Positions 55,851 to 64,000 of a stretch of DNA of 64,000 bases are shown here, piece after piece; positions within the stretch are counted from its first letter, which is position 1, and every line of letters starts with the position of its first letter. Under the pieces are notes generated by a model. The model was not told the origin of the DNA, did not search any database, and saw only the letters and a list, made by a program, of their open reading frames with translations. Position numbers and translations under genes: made by a program. Source of the DNA: Bacteroidales bacterium (GTDB taxonomy: Bacteria > Bacteroidota > Bacteroidia > Bacteroidales > CG2-30-32-10); contig DAOQAK010000001.1 of assembly GCA_035353855.1 (NCBI GenBank), positions 1 through 64,000 on the forward strand, written 5' to 3'.

Positions 55851-56336
55851 TTATGACATATGTTTTAAATTAAAAGCATACATTATAATAAATACTATTG
55901 CTACAACAAACATCAATATTGAAGAAAACATAAATATTATAGACATTAATGGATTTTGAAAAAAATTACTGAATAATATAAAGAAAGTAACCGTAGGAGC
56001 TAATTCTCCGACTACATAAATAAAAAAACCTATTTTTTTCAAATGCCACATTAATATTACTCCTGCCAGGCAAATAAGAGTAGCAGCGAAACCAACAATA
56101 TTATTTATTTTACTATAATAAAAAAAATTATCGAAATCCACTGAATCAAAAAACGAACTATTTATTGTTTGCAGCTTCATCATTTCATTTTGAGTGTTAC
56201 CTGTATTTAAAATATTTATCAAAGAAGAGATAAAAACAAACCCTATCCCAACAAAACTTAAAATACAAATAACGGTCAAAAATGTTGGACGTTTTTTTGT
56301 GTTATCCATAAATGGATTTACATTTTCCTGTTCCAT
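55851..56336 (-). CDS. four-helix membrane protein
   Basis: This 161-residue protein has a short polar N-terminus (MEQENVNPFMDNTKKRP) and four membrane segments, at about 19-40, 75-97, 100-125 and 128-156. It resembles small Bacteroidota membrane proteins of unknown function. No catalytic motif is visible. It starts a single-gene unit facing the terminator. Confidence 0.65.
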   Translation of the reverse strand: MEQENVNPFMDNTKKRPTFLTVICILSFVGIGFVFISSLINILNTGNTQNEMMKLQTINSSFFDSVDFDNFFYYSKINNIVGFAATLICLAGVILMWHLKKIGFFIYVVGELAPTVTFFILFSNFFQNPLMSIIFMFSSILMFVVAIVFIIMYAFNLKHMS

Positions 56337-56442
56337 GTTAAATTAAATTTTAGTTATTAATCGGTATTTTATCATACAAATTTAAATCTATATACATCCA
56401 AATCAAAGTATCAAAAAATATTTTATTAACACGTTGTATGAT

Positions 56443-56472
56443 AAAAAAAGCTCCTGAAAATTCAGGAGCTTT
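56443..56472 (-). terminator. terminator of hutH
   Basis: AAAGCTCCTGAA (56447-56458) pairs with TTCAGGAGCTTT (56461-56472) over 12 bases. On the minus strand a T run follows the hairpin, 20 bases past the hutH stop. Confidence 0.9.
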
Positions 56473-56494
56473 AATAATATTCTAATATCATCTG

Positions 56495-58033
56495 TTATTC
56501 GAGACTTCCAACAACTTTTTCAACTTCATTTAATATTTCGCATGATTTTACAAGATCTTTCATTGCATTATGATCAGTGAATAATGGCCTGTCGATGTCA
56601 AGATATTCAACATGCTTGCGAATAACTTTATGAGCAGTAGCAGTACCATTACCATATTTATAAGGAGTTTCAAGTTTTTCCCTAAGGTCAAGGGCTTGTG
56701 CTGCGGCCATAAATTCAATACCCAGAATACCATATGCATTATCCAATATCTGGAAATTTTTAAGCGCTGTATTCATTCCCATTGATACGAAATCTTCCTG
56801 GTCTGCAGCAGCAGGAATACTCTGGATACTTGCAGGCATAGATAAAATACGTTGTTCAACAATTTGCATATCGGCAGTATATTGACTTAACATCAATCCT
56901 GAAAACATACCTGCGCCTTTTGTTAAGAATGGAGGTAATCCAATGCTTAATGCAGGATTGTTCAATCGGTTCATTCGTCTTTCTGATAGAACAGATACCA
57001 TTGTAACAACAGCACCTACCATATCCATAGGTACCGATACAGGAGAACCCTGGAAGTTTGCACCCGATAACTGAACATTTTGATCAGGGAAAAATAAAGG
57101 ATTATCCCCTACTCCGTTCATTTCTATTTCCACTTGTTTGCGTGCATAAACAAGCTGATCGTGAGCTGAGCCTATTACTGCAGGAGTTGAACGCATTGAA
57201 TAGGCATCCTGAACCTTTACTTTTAATTTATTTTCAGCAAGATCGCCACCCTGACAAACTTTATGAATAGCTTTAGCGCTTCTTATACCACCTGGAAATC
57301 CACGTGCTTCGAGTAATCTAAGGTCGTAAGGTTTAAGGTTTGCTTTTAATGCTTCGAGCGACATAGCACATGCAATTTCTGCCTGCTTTAGCCAATTATT
57401 GGTATCAAAAATCATTAATGCGCTCATTCCTGTTAGGAAATTAGAACCATTGATTGCAGCAAGTCCATCGCGTGCCTGTAATCCGGGAACAGGTATTCCT
57501 GCTTTTTCAAAAGCCTCTTTTGAAGGCATCCATTTGTCTTTATAGAATACTTTATTTTCGCCCATCATGCAAAGTGCAATCTGCGACATCGGTGCTAAAT
57601 CACCACAAGCTCCAACAGAACCTTTTACACAAACATAAGGCGTGATACCATTATTTAGCATATCAACCAGGCATTGAGTAATTTCAAGTCGGCAACCTGA
57701 ATTACCATGTGAATGGACATTTGCACGAAGTAGCATTGCAGCACGAACATGATCAACCGGAGCTGCTTCACCTATACCTGCTGAATGGTTGTAAACAAGA
57801 TATTTTTGAAATTCCATAACTTGTGTATCATTCAGAACAATTTCTGAAAATTCACCAATTCCGGTATTCACACCATACATTATTTCTTTTGCTGCAAGTT
57901 TTTTTTCAAGCATGCCACGACATTTAACGATTCGCTCTTTTGCATCAGATGATAATTCAACCTTTTCGCCATGACGGGCTACTTTTACTAAATCTTCTAT
58001 TGTAAGGCCTGCGCCTTTTATTATTATTGCCAT
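56495..58033 (-). CDS. hutH: histidine ammonia-lyase (Ala-Cys-Gly variant)
   Basis: HutH converts histidine to urocanate and ammonia with the MIO prosthetic group. The 512-residue protein keeps Tyr53 (MYGVNTGIG), His83 (YNHSAG) and the QEDFVSM segment, which favour histidine over phenylalanine or tyrosine as substrate. The MIO triad, normally Ala-Ser-Gly, reads Ala142-Cys143-Gly144 in GSVGACGDLAP. The codon TGT confirms Cys. A Ser-to-Cys change at this position still allows MIO formation in the Pseudomonas enzyme, as I recall. No other hut gene is nearby; hisS is upstream. Aromatic lyase activity is a lesser possibility. Confidence 0.85.
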   Translation of the reverse strand: MAIIIKGAGLTIEDLVKVARHGEKVELSSDAKERIVKCRGMLEKKLAAKEIMYGVNTGIGEFSEIVLNDTQVMEFQKYLVYNHSAGIGEAAPVDHVRAAMLLRANVHSHGNSGCRLEITQCLVDMLNNGITPYVCVKGSVGACGDLAPMSQIALCMMGENKVFYKDKWMPSKEAFEKAGIPVPGLQARDGLAAINGSNFLTGMSALMIFDTNNWLKQAEIACAMSLEALKANLKPYDLRLLEARGFPGGIRSAKAIHKVCQGGDLAENKLKVKVQDAYSMRSTPAVIGSAHDQLVYARKQVEIEMNGVGDNPLFFPDQNVQLSGANFQGSPVSVPMDMVGAVVTMVSVLSERRMNRLNNPALSIGLPPFLTKGAGMFSGLMLSQYTADMQIVEQRILSMPASIQSIPAAADQEDFVSMGMNTALKNFQILDNAYGILGIEFMAAAQALDLREKLETPYKYGNGTATAHKVIRKHVEYLDIDRPLFTDHNAMKDLVKSCEILNEVEKVVGSLE

Positions 58034-58277
58034 AACTTTAAATTTTAAATGTTAAATGATTAATTATAAATGATTAAAATTCTTAAAAAGAATTTTTAAT
58101 TTTTTTAAAATAAGAAAGTATAATGATTAATGAACAATCGGTATTACCGATGATAAAGGAATGAAATACTAGAGACAGGCGCGTGTAATTTTAATTTTGT
58201 AATGAATATTCCAGTTTTGCATAAATTGTAATTTCTTGTCAAATATAAGAAGTTTTTTTCAGTAGTGCAAAAAATTT

Positions 58278-59648
58278 TTACAGGTTTGAAATTTTATTAA
58301 TCAAATCGTTAACTGAAATTTTTTCCTGAACTCCTGTCTTCATATTTTTTATTGAAACACTATTTTCTTTCATCTCATCAGTGCCAACAATAGCGACAAA
58401 AGGTATATTATTGGCATTTGCATAATCGAATTGCTTTTTAGTCTTTGCCGATGAAGGATAAAGCTCAGCGCTGACACCTGCTTCACGCACTTGCCTGATC
58501 AATGGCAAACAGAATTTTTCTTCTTCTGCTCCAAAATTTATAAAAAGTATTTTTGTTGTTGATGATACTTCCTCAGGGAATAGATTCATTTCATTCAACA
58601 CATCATAAATACGGTCGGCACCGAAAGAGATTCCAACTCCTGAAACATTAGGCAATCCAAATATTCCCGTAAGGTCATCGTAACGCCCGCCACCGGCAAT
58701 ACTTCCCATAGCAACATCTTTTGCCGATACTTCAAAAATAGCACCGGTGTAATAATTCAAGCCACGGGCAAGTGTGATCTCAAATTCAACTTCAGAAGAA
58801 ACTGAAACAGTTTTCAGATAATTCAAAACCGTTTCACATTCCGAAATACCTTTCAATCCTACTTCTGAAGACTGTAATATTTTTTTCAGTTCATTAAGTT
58901 TAAATTCTGAATTGCCTTTTAAAAATATTATCGGTTGCAATTTCATTAAAGAATCTTTTGAAATGCCTTTTTCCTGAAGCTCTTTATTTACTCCATCTAC
59001 ACCAATTTTATCAAGCTTGTCAATGGCTACCGTAATATCTACAATTCGTTTGCTTTCGCCAATGATTTCGGCAATCCCGGAAAGTATCTTTCGGTTATTT
59101 ATTTTAATCTTTACAGGAATTTTTAGTTTTCCAAAAATCGAATCAACAATTTGGATAAGTTCAACTTCATTCAGCAACGAATCGCTTCCAATAACATCCA
59201 CATCGCATTGATAAAACTCGCGGTAGCGGCCTTTCTGCGGACGGTCGGCTCGCCATACAGGTTGCATCTGGTAACGTTTAAAAGGAAAAGTAATTTCGTT
59301 CTGATGCATCACCACAAAACGCGCAAAAGGTACGGTAAGGTCGTATCGTAAAGCTTTTTCAGAAATAAATTTTATTGCTTCATTTGAAGTGATATCCAAT
59401 TTTTTATCGCCAGGAATTTCTGATAAATAATCACCACTATTCAGAATTTTAAAAATTAATCTGTCGCCCTCTTCCCCATATTTTCCAAGCAATACAGAAA
59501 GATTTTCCATTGCCGGAGTTTCAATAGGTTTATAACCATAAAGCCTGAACACACTGCGAATAGTATCGAAAATATAATTACGGCGGATCATTTCTTTAAC
59601 ACCGAAATCGCGCGTACCTTTAGGAATTGAGGGTTTTTGTGAAGACAT
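58278..59648 (-). CDS. hisS: histidyl-tRNA synthetase
   Basis: HisRS charges tRNA-His. The 456-residue class II enzyme has PKGTRDFG at the start, motif 2 with YQCDVDVIG, the histidine-binding [15 protein letters not shown] and motif 3 in [13 protein letters not shown] with GISFGADR. The anticodon-binding domain covers about 360-456. A -7-like TAATTTTG (minus strand, 59675-59668) stands just before the start. The next gene downstream is hutH, 244 bases away, a thematically linked but probably separate unit. Confidence 0.96.
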   Translation of the reverse strand: MSSQKPSIPKGTRDFGVKEMIRRNYIFDTIRSVFRLYGYKPIETPAMENLSVLLGKYGEEGDRLIFKILNSGDYLSEIPGDKKLDITSNEAIKFISEKALRYDLTVPFARFVVMHQNEITFPFKRYQMQPVWRADRPQKGRYREFYQCDVDVIGSDSLLNEVELIQIVDSIFGKLKIPVKIKINNRKILSGIAEIIGESKRIVDITVAIDKLDKIGVDGVNKELQEKGISKDSLMKLQPIIFLKGNSEFKLNELKKILQSSEVGLKGISECETVLNYLKTVSVSSEVEFEITLARGLNYYTGAIFEVSAKDVAMGSIAGGGRYDDLTGIFGLPNVSGVGISFGADRIYDVLNEMNLFPEEVSSTTKILFINFGAEEEKFCLPLIRQVREAGVSAELYPSSAKTKKQFDYANANNIPFVAIVGTDEMKENSVSIKNMKTGVQEKISVNDLINKISNL

Positions 59649-59717
59649 TAAAATTATTTTTATTTAACAAAATTAGAAATTTTTATCATATAACACAGCT
59701 TCTTCTGCATTATATTT

Positions 59718-59799
59718 AACCCTTTCAGGGTTTGTTGCTATTTGCATTTATACAGGTGGTTTCACCACCTGTTATTAATATTTAAGCCTTTCAGGCTTA
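59718..59799. repeat. three palindromes with a constant TTTCA loop
   Basis: AACCC-TTTCA-GGGTT (59718-59732), ACAGGTGG-TTTCA-CCACCTGT (59752-59772) and TAAGCC-TTTCA-GGCTTA (59783-59799) follow each other. All stems pair perfectly and all differ, while the loop is the same. No gene lies in this gap. Confidence 0.75.
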
Positions 59800-59874
59800 T
59801 AATAATTTCTTTCATTAATTTATAAAGAGTACCATATATAAACACTAAGATGAAAAATCAAGAACACAAAGGGT

Positions 59875-60339
59875 TTATAAATTACTAATTATTCTTTTCA
59901 GGTATTCATCAACTTGCGAAAAACCTTCTTCCGGCGCCCAAGGGGCAAAAATTTTATCAATCGTAATATCATACGGTCCTTCTTTAACTTCATAATAAAC
60001 CGAGCCGCTCTCAAAGGCAATAACAGTATGCCATGCAGCGGGTGTGATTTCGGCAGCATAATTTTTCAGTTCATGCGAAAGAATGATTTTTTCAGTGATA
60101 TTACCAAAATCATCAAATTCAACAACGGCAATTTTTCCTTTCAGTAAAACAAAAATTTCTTTTTTATCGGGATTGATATGCTTATGCGGACGAACGTATG
60201 TTGTAGGTTCCAGGGCATTCAACATGCGCTGCAATATCTCGGAATCTTCTTTATGAAAATTAAAATTCTTTCGTTTTCGTTTCGTAGTCTTAGCTTCTTC
60301 CGATAATGAAACAAGCATTTCTTCGGTAATCTTAATCAT
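59875..60339 (-). CDS. WbuC-family cupin metalloprotein
   Basis: This 154-residue protein matches the WbuC family: RKRKNFNFH near the start, then VRPHKHINPDKKEIFVLLKGKIAVVEFDD (in two parts) with the cupin metal ligands His52, His54 and a following Glu. A late AAWHTVIAF provides a further His. WbuC-like proteins occur in O-antigen clusters, but their reaction is unknown. Its start overlaps the stop of the alkyltransferase gene by four bases, and they form one unit. Confidence 0.8.
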   Translation of the reverse strand: MIKITEEMLVSLSEEAKTTKRKRKNFNFHKEDSEILQRMLNALEPTTYVRPHKHINPDKKEIFVLLKGKIAVVEFDDFGNITEKIILSHELKNYAAEITPAAWHTVIAFESGSVYYEVKEGPYDITIDKIFAPWAPEEGFSQVDEYLKRIISNL

Positions 60340-60812
60340 ATCGAATCGAATAATTCCGTTTGACTTTTGTTTTCAAAATCCAACAACCATTTCTTCCGCC
60401 ATAAGCCACCACCATAGCCAACAAGGTTTCCGTCGCTTCCAATCACGCGATGACAAGGAATAATAATGGATACAGGATTTTTCCCATTTGCATTTCCCAC
60501 AGCCCTTATTGATAATTTATTTCCTATAGCTTTTGCAATATCAAGATATGAGCAGGTTTTACCATAAGGAATTTTTAATAATTCAGTCCATACTCTCTTC
60601 TGAAAATCGGTTCCCTGCAAATCAAATTTCAAATCAAATATTTTTCTTTTTTTATTAAAATACTCATCAATCTGTTTCACGCATTTAGCGAGGCATTCAG
60701 GACAATCAGTATAAACATTTTCAGTTTCCACAAAATATAACGAAGCAATTCCATTTTCGCTTCCGGTAATTTCTATCGTTCCGATTGGTGAATTATAATA
60801 ATATTTTTTCAT
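60336..60812 (-). CDS. ogt: methylated-DNA-protein-cysteine methyltransferase
   Basis: The protein removes O6-alkyl groups from guanine by transferring them to its own cysteine. The 158-residue form is the free Ogt type, without the Ada N-domain. The active site is PCHRVIG, preceded by IRAVGNANGKNP and followed by GYGGGLWRKKWLLDFE. An arginine finger lies in the helix KAIGNKLSIRAVG. It overlaps the WbuC-family gene and follows the LOG-family gene after about 50 bases. Confidence 0.93.
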   Translation of the reverse strand: MKKYYYNSPIGTIEITGSENGIASLYFVETENVYTDCPECLAKCVKQIDEYFNKKRKIFDLKFDLQGTDFQKRVWTELLKIPYGKTCSYLDIAKAIGNKLSIRAVGNANGKNPVSIIIPCHRVIGSDGNLVGYGGGLWRKKWLLDFENKSQTELFDSI

Positions 60813-60863
60813 AAATTTTTACCGCAAAGTACGCAATGAACGCGCAAAGGGCACCAAGCATTT

Positions 60864-61439
60864 CTAATACCACTTACCAATATCAATGGTTTTATAATTT
60901 TTTATTTTTTCCAAAAGTCGTTTTTCATTGTCATCATAAAGCAGCATCTGATGATGCTCAGGACGTAATAATTTTTGTTCTACGGTATGCTCAAGATGCC
61001 TGATATAATTATCATAGAAATTTGAAACGTTAAATAACGCACAAGGCTTATCAATCATTGAAAGTTGATTGAGCGAAAGCACTTCTGTAATTTCATCGAG
61101 TGTGCCATAACCACCGGGCATCGCAATAAATGCATCCGATTTCTCGATCATCAATGCTTTCCGTTCGTTCATGGTTTTCACAACAATCAATTCTGTTATT
61201 TCATCATGTGAAATCCCTTTATTGAAAAGGTGTTCAGGAATTACACCAAAAACATTTCCTCCATTTTTCATAACAGTATCAGCTATAACACCCATAAGCC
61301 CGAGTCTGCTTCCACCAAAAACGAGAGTTAATTTTTCTTCAGCAATTAATTTTCCTAAAGCTTCTGCTTTTGCTTTAAATAAAGGGTTTTCGCCAAAACT
61401 GGAACCACAAAAAATACAAACTGATTCTATCTTTTTCAA
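60864..61439 (-). CDS. LOG family nucleoside-phosphate phosphoribohydrolase
   Basis: The 191-residue Rossmann-type protein has CIFCGSSFGENP, LVFGGSRLGLMG and the PGGYGTLDEITEVL motif of the LOG family. It cleaves nucleoside 5-monophosphates (cytokinin-type or ordinary). The start is a TTG at 61439; no ATG is in frame before CIFCGSS. It precedes ogt on the minus strand, with 51 bases between them. In Bacteroidota such genes are widespread, and the physiological substrate is unclear. Confidence 0.88.
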   Translation of the reverse strand: MKKIESVCIFCGSSFGENPLFKAKAEALGKLIAEEKLTLVFGGSRLGLMGVIADTVMKNGGNVFGVIPEHLFNKGISHDEITELIVVKTMNERKALMIEKSDAFIAMPGGYGTLDEITEVLSLNQLSMIDKPCALFNVSNFYDNYIRHLEHTVEQKLLRPEHHQMLLYDDNEKRLLEKIKNYKTIDIGKWY

Positions 61440-61515
61440 AACTTTATTTTTTTACAAAGATAAAATTAATATTATTGAATAATTTTCTACATTTGGCTTT
61501 AGCAAGAAGAAAAAT

Positions 61516-61896
61516 ATGAATGAAAATGAGTTATCAAATAAAATAATCGGGTTAGCTATAGAGGTACATAATGCATTAGGGCCAGGATTACTTGAAAGTG
61601 CTTACAAAGAATGCCTTTATTATAAAATAAAAAAATCAGAAATTTATGTCGAGAAAGAAAAACCTATTCCTTTGATATTCGAAGAAGTAAAATTAGATTG
61701 TGGATATAGAATTGATTTAGTAATAGAAAATAAACTTGTAATTGAAATTAAAAGTGTAGAAGCATTGCATGATATTCACCTTGCTCAAACTCTTACGTAT
61801 TTAAAACTTGGGAATTATAAATTAGGATTATTAATAAACTTTAATGTCGTGAAATTAAAAGAAGGTATAAAAAGAGTAATAAATGGCTCATTATAA
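61516..61896 (+). CDS. GxxExxY protein
   Basis: The 126-residue protein has the family signature GPGLLESAY (residues 23-31) after LAIEVHNAL. A nuclease-like core follows: RIDLVIENKLVIEIKSVEAL has an Asp, a Glu and a Lys in PD-(D/E)XK order. GxxExxY proteins are frequent in Bacteroidota and occur in scattered, possibly mobile contexts. The function is unknown. It stands alone on the plus strand between a divergent gene and the GldN-like gene. Confidence 0.85.
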   Translation: MNENELSNKIIGLAIEVHNALGPGLLESAYKECLYYKIKKSEIYVEKEKPIPLIFEEVKLDCGYRIDLVIENKLVIEIKSVEALHDIHLAQTLTYLKLGNYKLGLLINFNVVKLKEGIKRVINGSL

Positions 61897-61920
61897 TTTT
61901 ATTCAATGGAATCCTTTTAA

Positions 61921-62030
61921 ACCACAAAGTAACACAAAGAAAAAAATGCACGAAGTTCACAAAGAAAATCATATTTTAAAACTAAATATACTTTGAGCAC
62001 TTTGTAAAAACTTTGTGCTTCCTTTGTGGT
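61921..62030. repeat. ACCACAAAG/CTTTGTGGT inverted repeat
   Basis: ACCACAAAG at 61921-61929 pairs with CTTTGTGGT at 62022-62030, with CACAAAG and CTTTGTG units repeated inside. The frame of the next gene extends into this repeat through a non-ATG start, which argues for the later ATG at 62064. Confidence 0.65.
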
Positions 62031-62063
62031 AAAAAAATAAAATACAAATTCAAATTTCATCAA

Positions 62064-63161
62064 ATGAAAACATTTTTTTATTTATCAATATTTTTTTTAT
62101 TTTTTCTTAATTCCCTTCAGGCTCAAAATAATGTTCTGATAAAAAACATTGAATACGATGTACCTATTATAAATAAAGACCTTTGTCAGGGTTCGGAACT
62201 TTCGGAAACCGACTGGTGGAAACGAAATATTGAAACATCAAAACGCTGGTACTTTCAGCAGGCATTGATGAACAAAGCGCTTAAAGGAGAAATAAAAGTT
62301 TATAATTACGATGGCAATGAATTATCTCATGATGAAATTTTTAAAAAATTAACTTATAAAGACACTATTATCAAAACGCGTACAAAACCGCCATACGACA
62401 AGTACGATACTGTTATAACAAAATATATTTCACCTTCTGAAATTCACAGTTTACGCTTCCGTGAAGCATGGTATTATGATACCTTTACATTTAAAATCAG
62501 AAAAGAAATCTCTGATTACAGTCCAATTATCGCTGTTGACAAGGAAGTAAAATATCAGAATAAAACAAAAATTATTTCACAGGATATGCCTTTATTCTGG
62601 ATAAAAAATGTTGGCAATACTGACAAAAAAAATTATGAAACGCTTACTGATTATATTTTATACAACAGTCCGATATTTTCAAACCTTGAAACATCGATGC
62701 CACAATTTGGGAATATCTTAAAAGTCTCAAACGACTCTATTTCGCGCCAGTCATATATTGAATCTCTTCTGTTCTCAGCTATTTCAGAAAAAATCAAAAC
62801 ATATCCTTCAACAAACTTCAGCGATTATTATACATTTGCAATTGATAATATGACCGCTTTCAACCTAAGCGAAATTCAGGATATTGCTGCAACATGCGAC
62901 ACAATGGAGATCACAAAAAATACGTTGCCAAATAAAGTTTTATTCGATACAATAATTTGTAAAGTAAAAGACATAAAAAATATTTTACTATTCCGATTTT
63001 ACGAAAAGTGGTCGCTCGATCCCAAGACAATGAGTTTGCAAAAAGATGTTGTTGCTTTATCACCTTGTGAAGTTATGTATAATGCCAGAAAAGAATTTAA
63101 AGGCATCATCCCAATGTTTACAGTGTTATTCGGAAAAGCTGTGAGATGCTTTGAAGAATAG
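62064..63161 (+). CDS. GldN/PorN-like secreted protein with internal duplication
   Basis: From ATG 62064 the protein is 365 residues with a signal peptide ending in LQAQ. The first half (55-180) resembles GldN: a helical start, GEIKVYNYDGNELSHDEI, then HSLRFREAWYYDTFTFKIRKE and a PLFWI strand. The second half (228-355) repeats the layout, with LLFRFYEKWSLDPKTMSLQKD and IIPMFTV. GldN is part of the type IX secretion gliding motor and is normally in gldKLMN. This copy stands alone, so it may be an accessory or substitute subunit. The GldN link is by pattern only. Confidence 0.65.
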   Translation: MKTFFYLSIFFLFFLNSLQAQNNVLIKNIEYDVPIINKDLCQGSELSETDWWKRNIETSKRWYFQQALMNKALKGEIKVYNYDGNELSHDEIFKKLTYKDTIIKTRTKPPYDKYDTVITKYISPSEIHSLRFREAWYYDTFTFKIRKEISDYSPIIAVDKEVKYQNKTKIISQDMPLFWIKNVGNTDKKNYETLTDYILYNSPIFSNLETSMPQFGNILKVSNDSISRQSYIESLLFSAISEKIKTYPSTNFSDYYTFAIDNMTAFNLSEIQDIAATCDTMEITKNTLPNKVLFDTIICKVKDIKNILLFRFYEKWSLDPKTMSLQKDVVALSPCEVMYNARKEFKGIIPMFTVLFGKAVRCFEE

Positions 63162-63200
63162 AAACATGATCATTCATTTTCATAAAAGGTCAAATTGTTT

Positions 63201-63530
63201 TGTCCCTACGGGACATAGCATATTTTGGGTTTTTCTTTTACCAAGCTTTTGTCCCTATCGGGACAATGAATTGGAAAAATATAGAAACTACAAAACATAT
63301 TTTTATACAGTAAGGTATTAAATATAATTTTAATGTGTATAGGAATATATTTATACCGACAGAAAAGAGTTTTGCAAAATTATTTTTTGTTTTCTGTACG
63401 GTATAACTCGTTCTAAACAGTTTTGCCTTTGCAAACCTGACAAGAACGAGTATAAATTGTTTTGTCCTTACAGGACATAATATATTTTTGGGTTTTTCTC
63501 TTTACCAAGCTTTTGTCCCGATAGGGACAA
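63201..63530 (+). repeat. two direct paired-hairpin elements around repeat copy C (63162-63694 gap)
   Basis: Element 1 has TGTCCC-TAC-GGGACA (63201-63215), TTACCAAGC (63238-63246) and TTGTCCC-TATC-GGGACAA (63249-63266). Element 2 has TGTCC-TTACA-GGACA (63463-63477), TTACCAAGC (63502-63510) and TTGTCCC-GATA-GGGACAA (63513-63530). A lone CCC-TTACA-GGG is at 63625-63635. No gene is seen in the 533-base gap. Confidence 0.75.
63352..63454 (+). repeat. 103-bp double-hairpin repeat, copy C
   Basis: This copy matches copies A and B closely, in the same orientation, including the stem ACTCGTTCT/AGAACGAGT. It is inserted between the two direct paired-hairpin elements. Confidence 0.85.
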
Positions 63531-63694
63531 TATATTGGTAAAATATATAAACTACTAAAGATATTTTCGTGCCGTTAGGTACGAAACATAATTTGATTAT
63601 GGAAAATATCTAAAAATTGTTTTACCCTTACAGGGCTTAGTGTATAGAAAATTTATTTCTGTAATTTCTATTTTCTGAATTCAGATTTTTAAAT

Positions 63695-64000
63695 TTAATC
63701 CGCTTTCAATTTTTTATAACGAATACGTTTTGGACCTGTATCGCCTAATCGTTTCTTTTTATTTTCTTCATATTCCGAGTAGGAACCTTCGAAGAAGTAA
63801 ACCTGCGAATCGCCTTCAAATGCGAGGATGTGAGTTGCCACTCTATCAAGGAACCAGCGGTCGTGAGAGATGATCACGGCACATCCGGCAAAGTCTTCAA
63901 GACCTTCTTCCAAAGCACGAAGTGTGTTAACATCAATATCGTTAGTAGGTTCGTCGAGCAATAATACGTTTGCTTCTTCTTTCAATGTTAATGCAAGGTG
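63695..64000 (-). CDS. ettA: EttA-type ABC-F ATPase, C-terminal part
   Basis: Only the last 101 codons lie in the window; the gene continues past base 64000. The visible part is the end of the second ABC domain: Walker [12 protein letters not shown], the D-loop region, [17 protein letters not shown] with the H-loop, and [22 protein letters not shown] proteins of the EttA kind bind the ribosomal E site and adjust translation to energy status. The frame runs unbroken into the window edge (HLALTLKEE). The first Met-like codon at 63985 is internal. Confidence 0.93.
   Translation of the reverse strand, partial: HLALTLKEEANVLLLDEPTNDIDVNTLRALEEGLEDFAGCAVIISHDRWFLDRVATHILAFEGDSQVYFFEGSYSEYEENKKKRLGDTGPKRIRYKKLKAD

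Noticed and set aside
58134..58152. Palindrome ATCGGTA-TTACCGAT as a hutH or hisS operator
   Set aside because: It is over 100 bases from the hutH start, single, and resembles the TTATACCGA ends of the repeat families; evidence for an operator is insufficient.
63201..63640. CRISPR-like array
   Set aside because: Hairpins recur, but spacing is irregular, stems vary and there are only a few units; no cas genes are seen.

Overview
The window comes from a low-GC member of the Bacteroidota. The evidence is two proteins with C-terminal type IX secretion sorting domains, a TonB-dependent receptor, a GldN-like protein, DUF2851, GWxTD and FISUMP proteins, the hpt-adk-obg gene order, and promoters of the TTTG-N19-21-TAnnTTTG type with few Shine-Dalgarno sequences. 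Both window ends are inside other sequence: the left edge carries a gene remnant, and the right edge cuts an EttA-type ABC-F gene. I saw no rRNA, tRNA, CRISPR array, phage or transposase gene.

Layout. 0-10 kb: purine genes (purE, hpt, adk), obg, an ATPase plus small TOPRIM-like pair, an epimerase-CBS fusion translationally coupled to a DAHP synthase, then an HTH-HAD phosphatase fusion. 10-20 kb: small envelope proteins, a BlaI/M56 regulatory pair with three operator dyads, and two very large paralogous proteins that combine receiver-like domains with a PEP-synthase-like ATP-grasp domain. 20-31 kb: gdhA, aroK, an NlpC/P60 hydrolase, a FeoB-like membrane module without its GTPase, rlmD, rocD and a TonB receptor pair. 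31-36 kb: rpmB, a cytochrome c maturation block (ccmB, ccmC, ccmD-like, ccmE) and a beta-CASP nuclease. 37-41 kb: an accessory patch of small unrecognised genes and repeats. 41-50 kb: a B12-binding radical SAM protein, an orphan permease, rmuC, a repeat protein, an outer-membrane assembly-type protein and ung. 50-64 kb: lipA, a large secreted propeller protein, hutH, hisS, DNA repair and small enzymes, a duplicated GldN-like protein and ettA.

The most unusual signal is noncoding. Three near-identical 103-bp elements (26.4, 27.9 and 63.4 kb) and a diverged relative (40.4 kb) share one two-hairpin architecture, and the diverged copy has rewritten both sides of a stem so that pairing is kept. 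A second family (35.7 and 47.4 kb) has the same outline plus complementary loops. A third family of paired short hairpins around a constant TTACCAAGC spacer occurs at 43 and 63 kb. These look like dispersed structured elements under selection for fold.

Several coding combinations deserve attention: the ATPase/TOPRIM-like pair next to obg, the Rpe-CBS fusion coupled to DAHP synthase, the REC-REC-PPDK giants, an Ala-Cys-Gly histidine ammonia-lyase, and the CxxxY-type CcmE.
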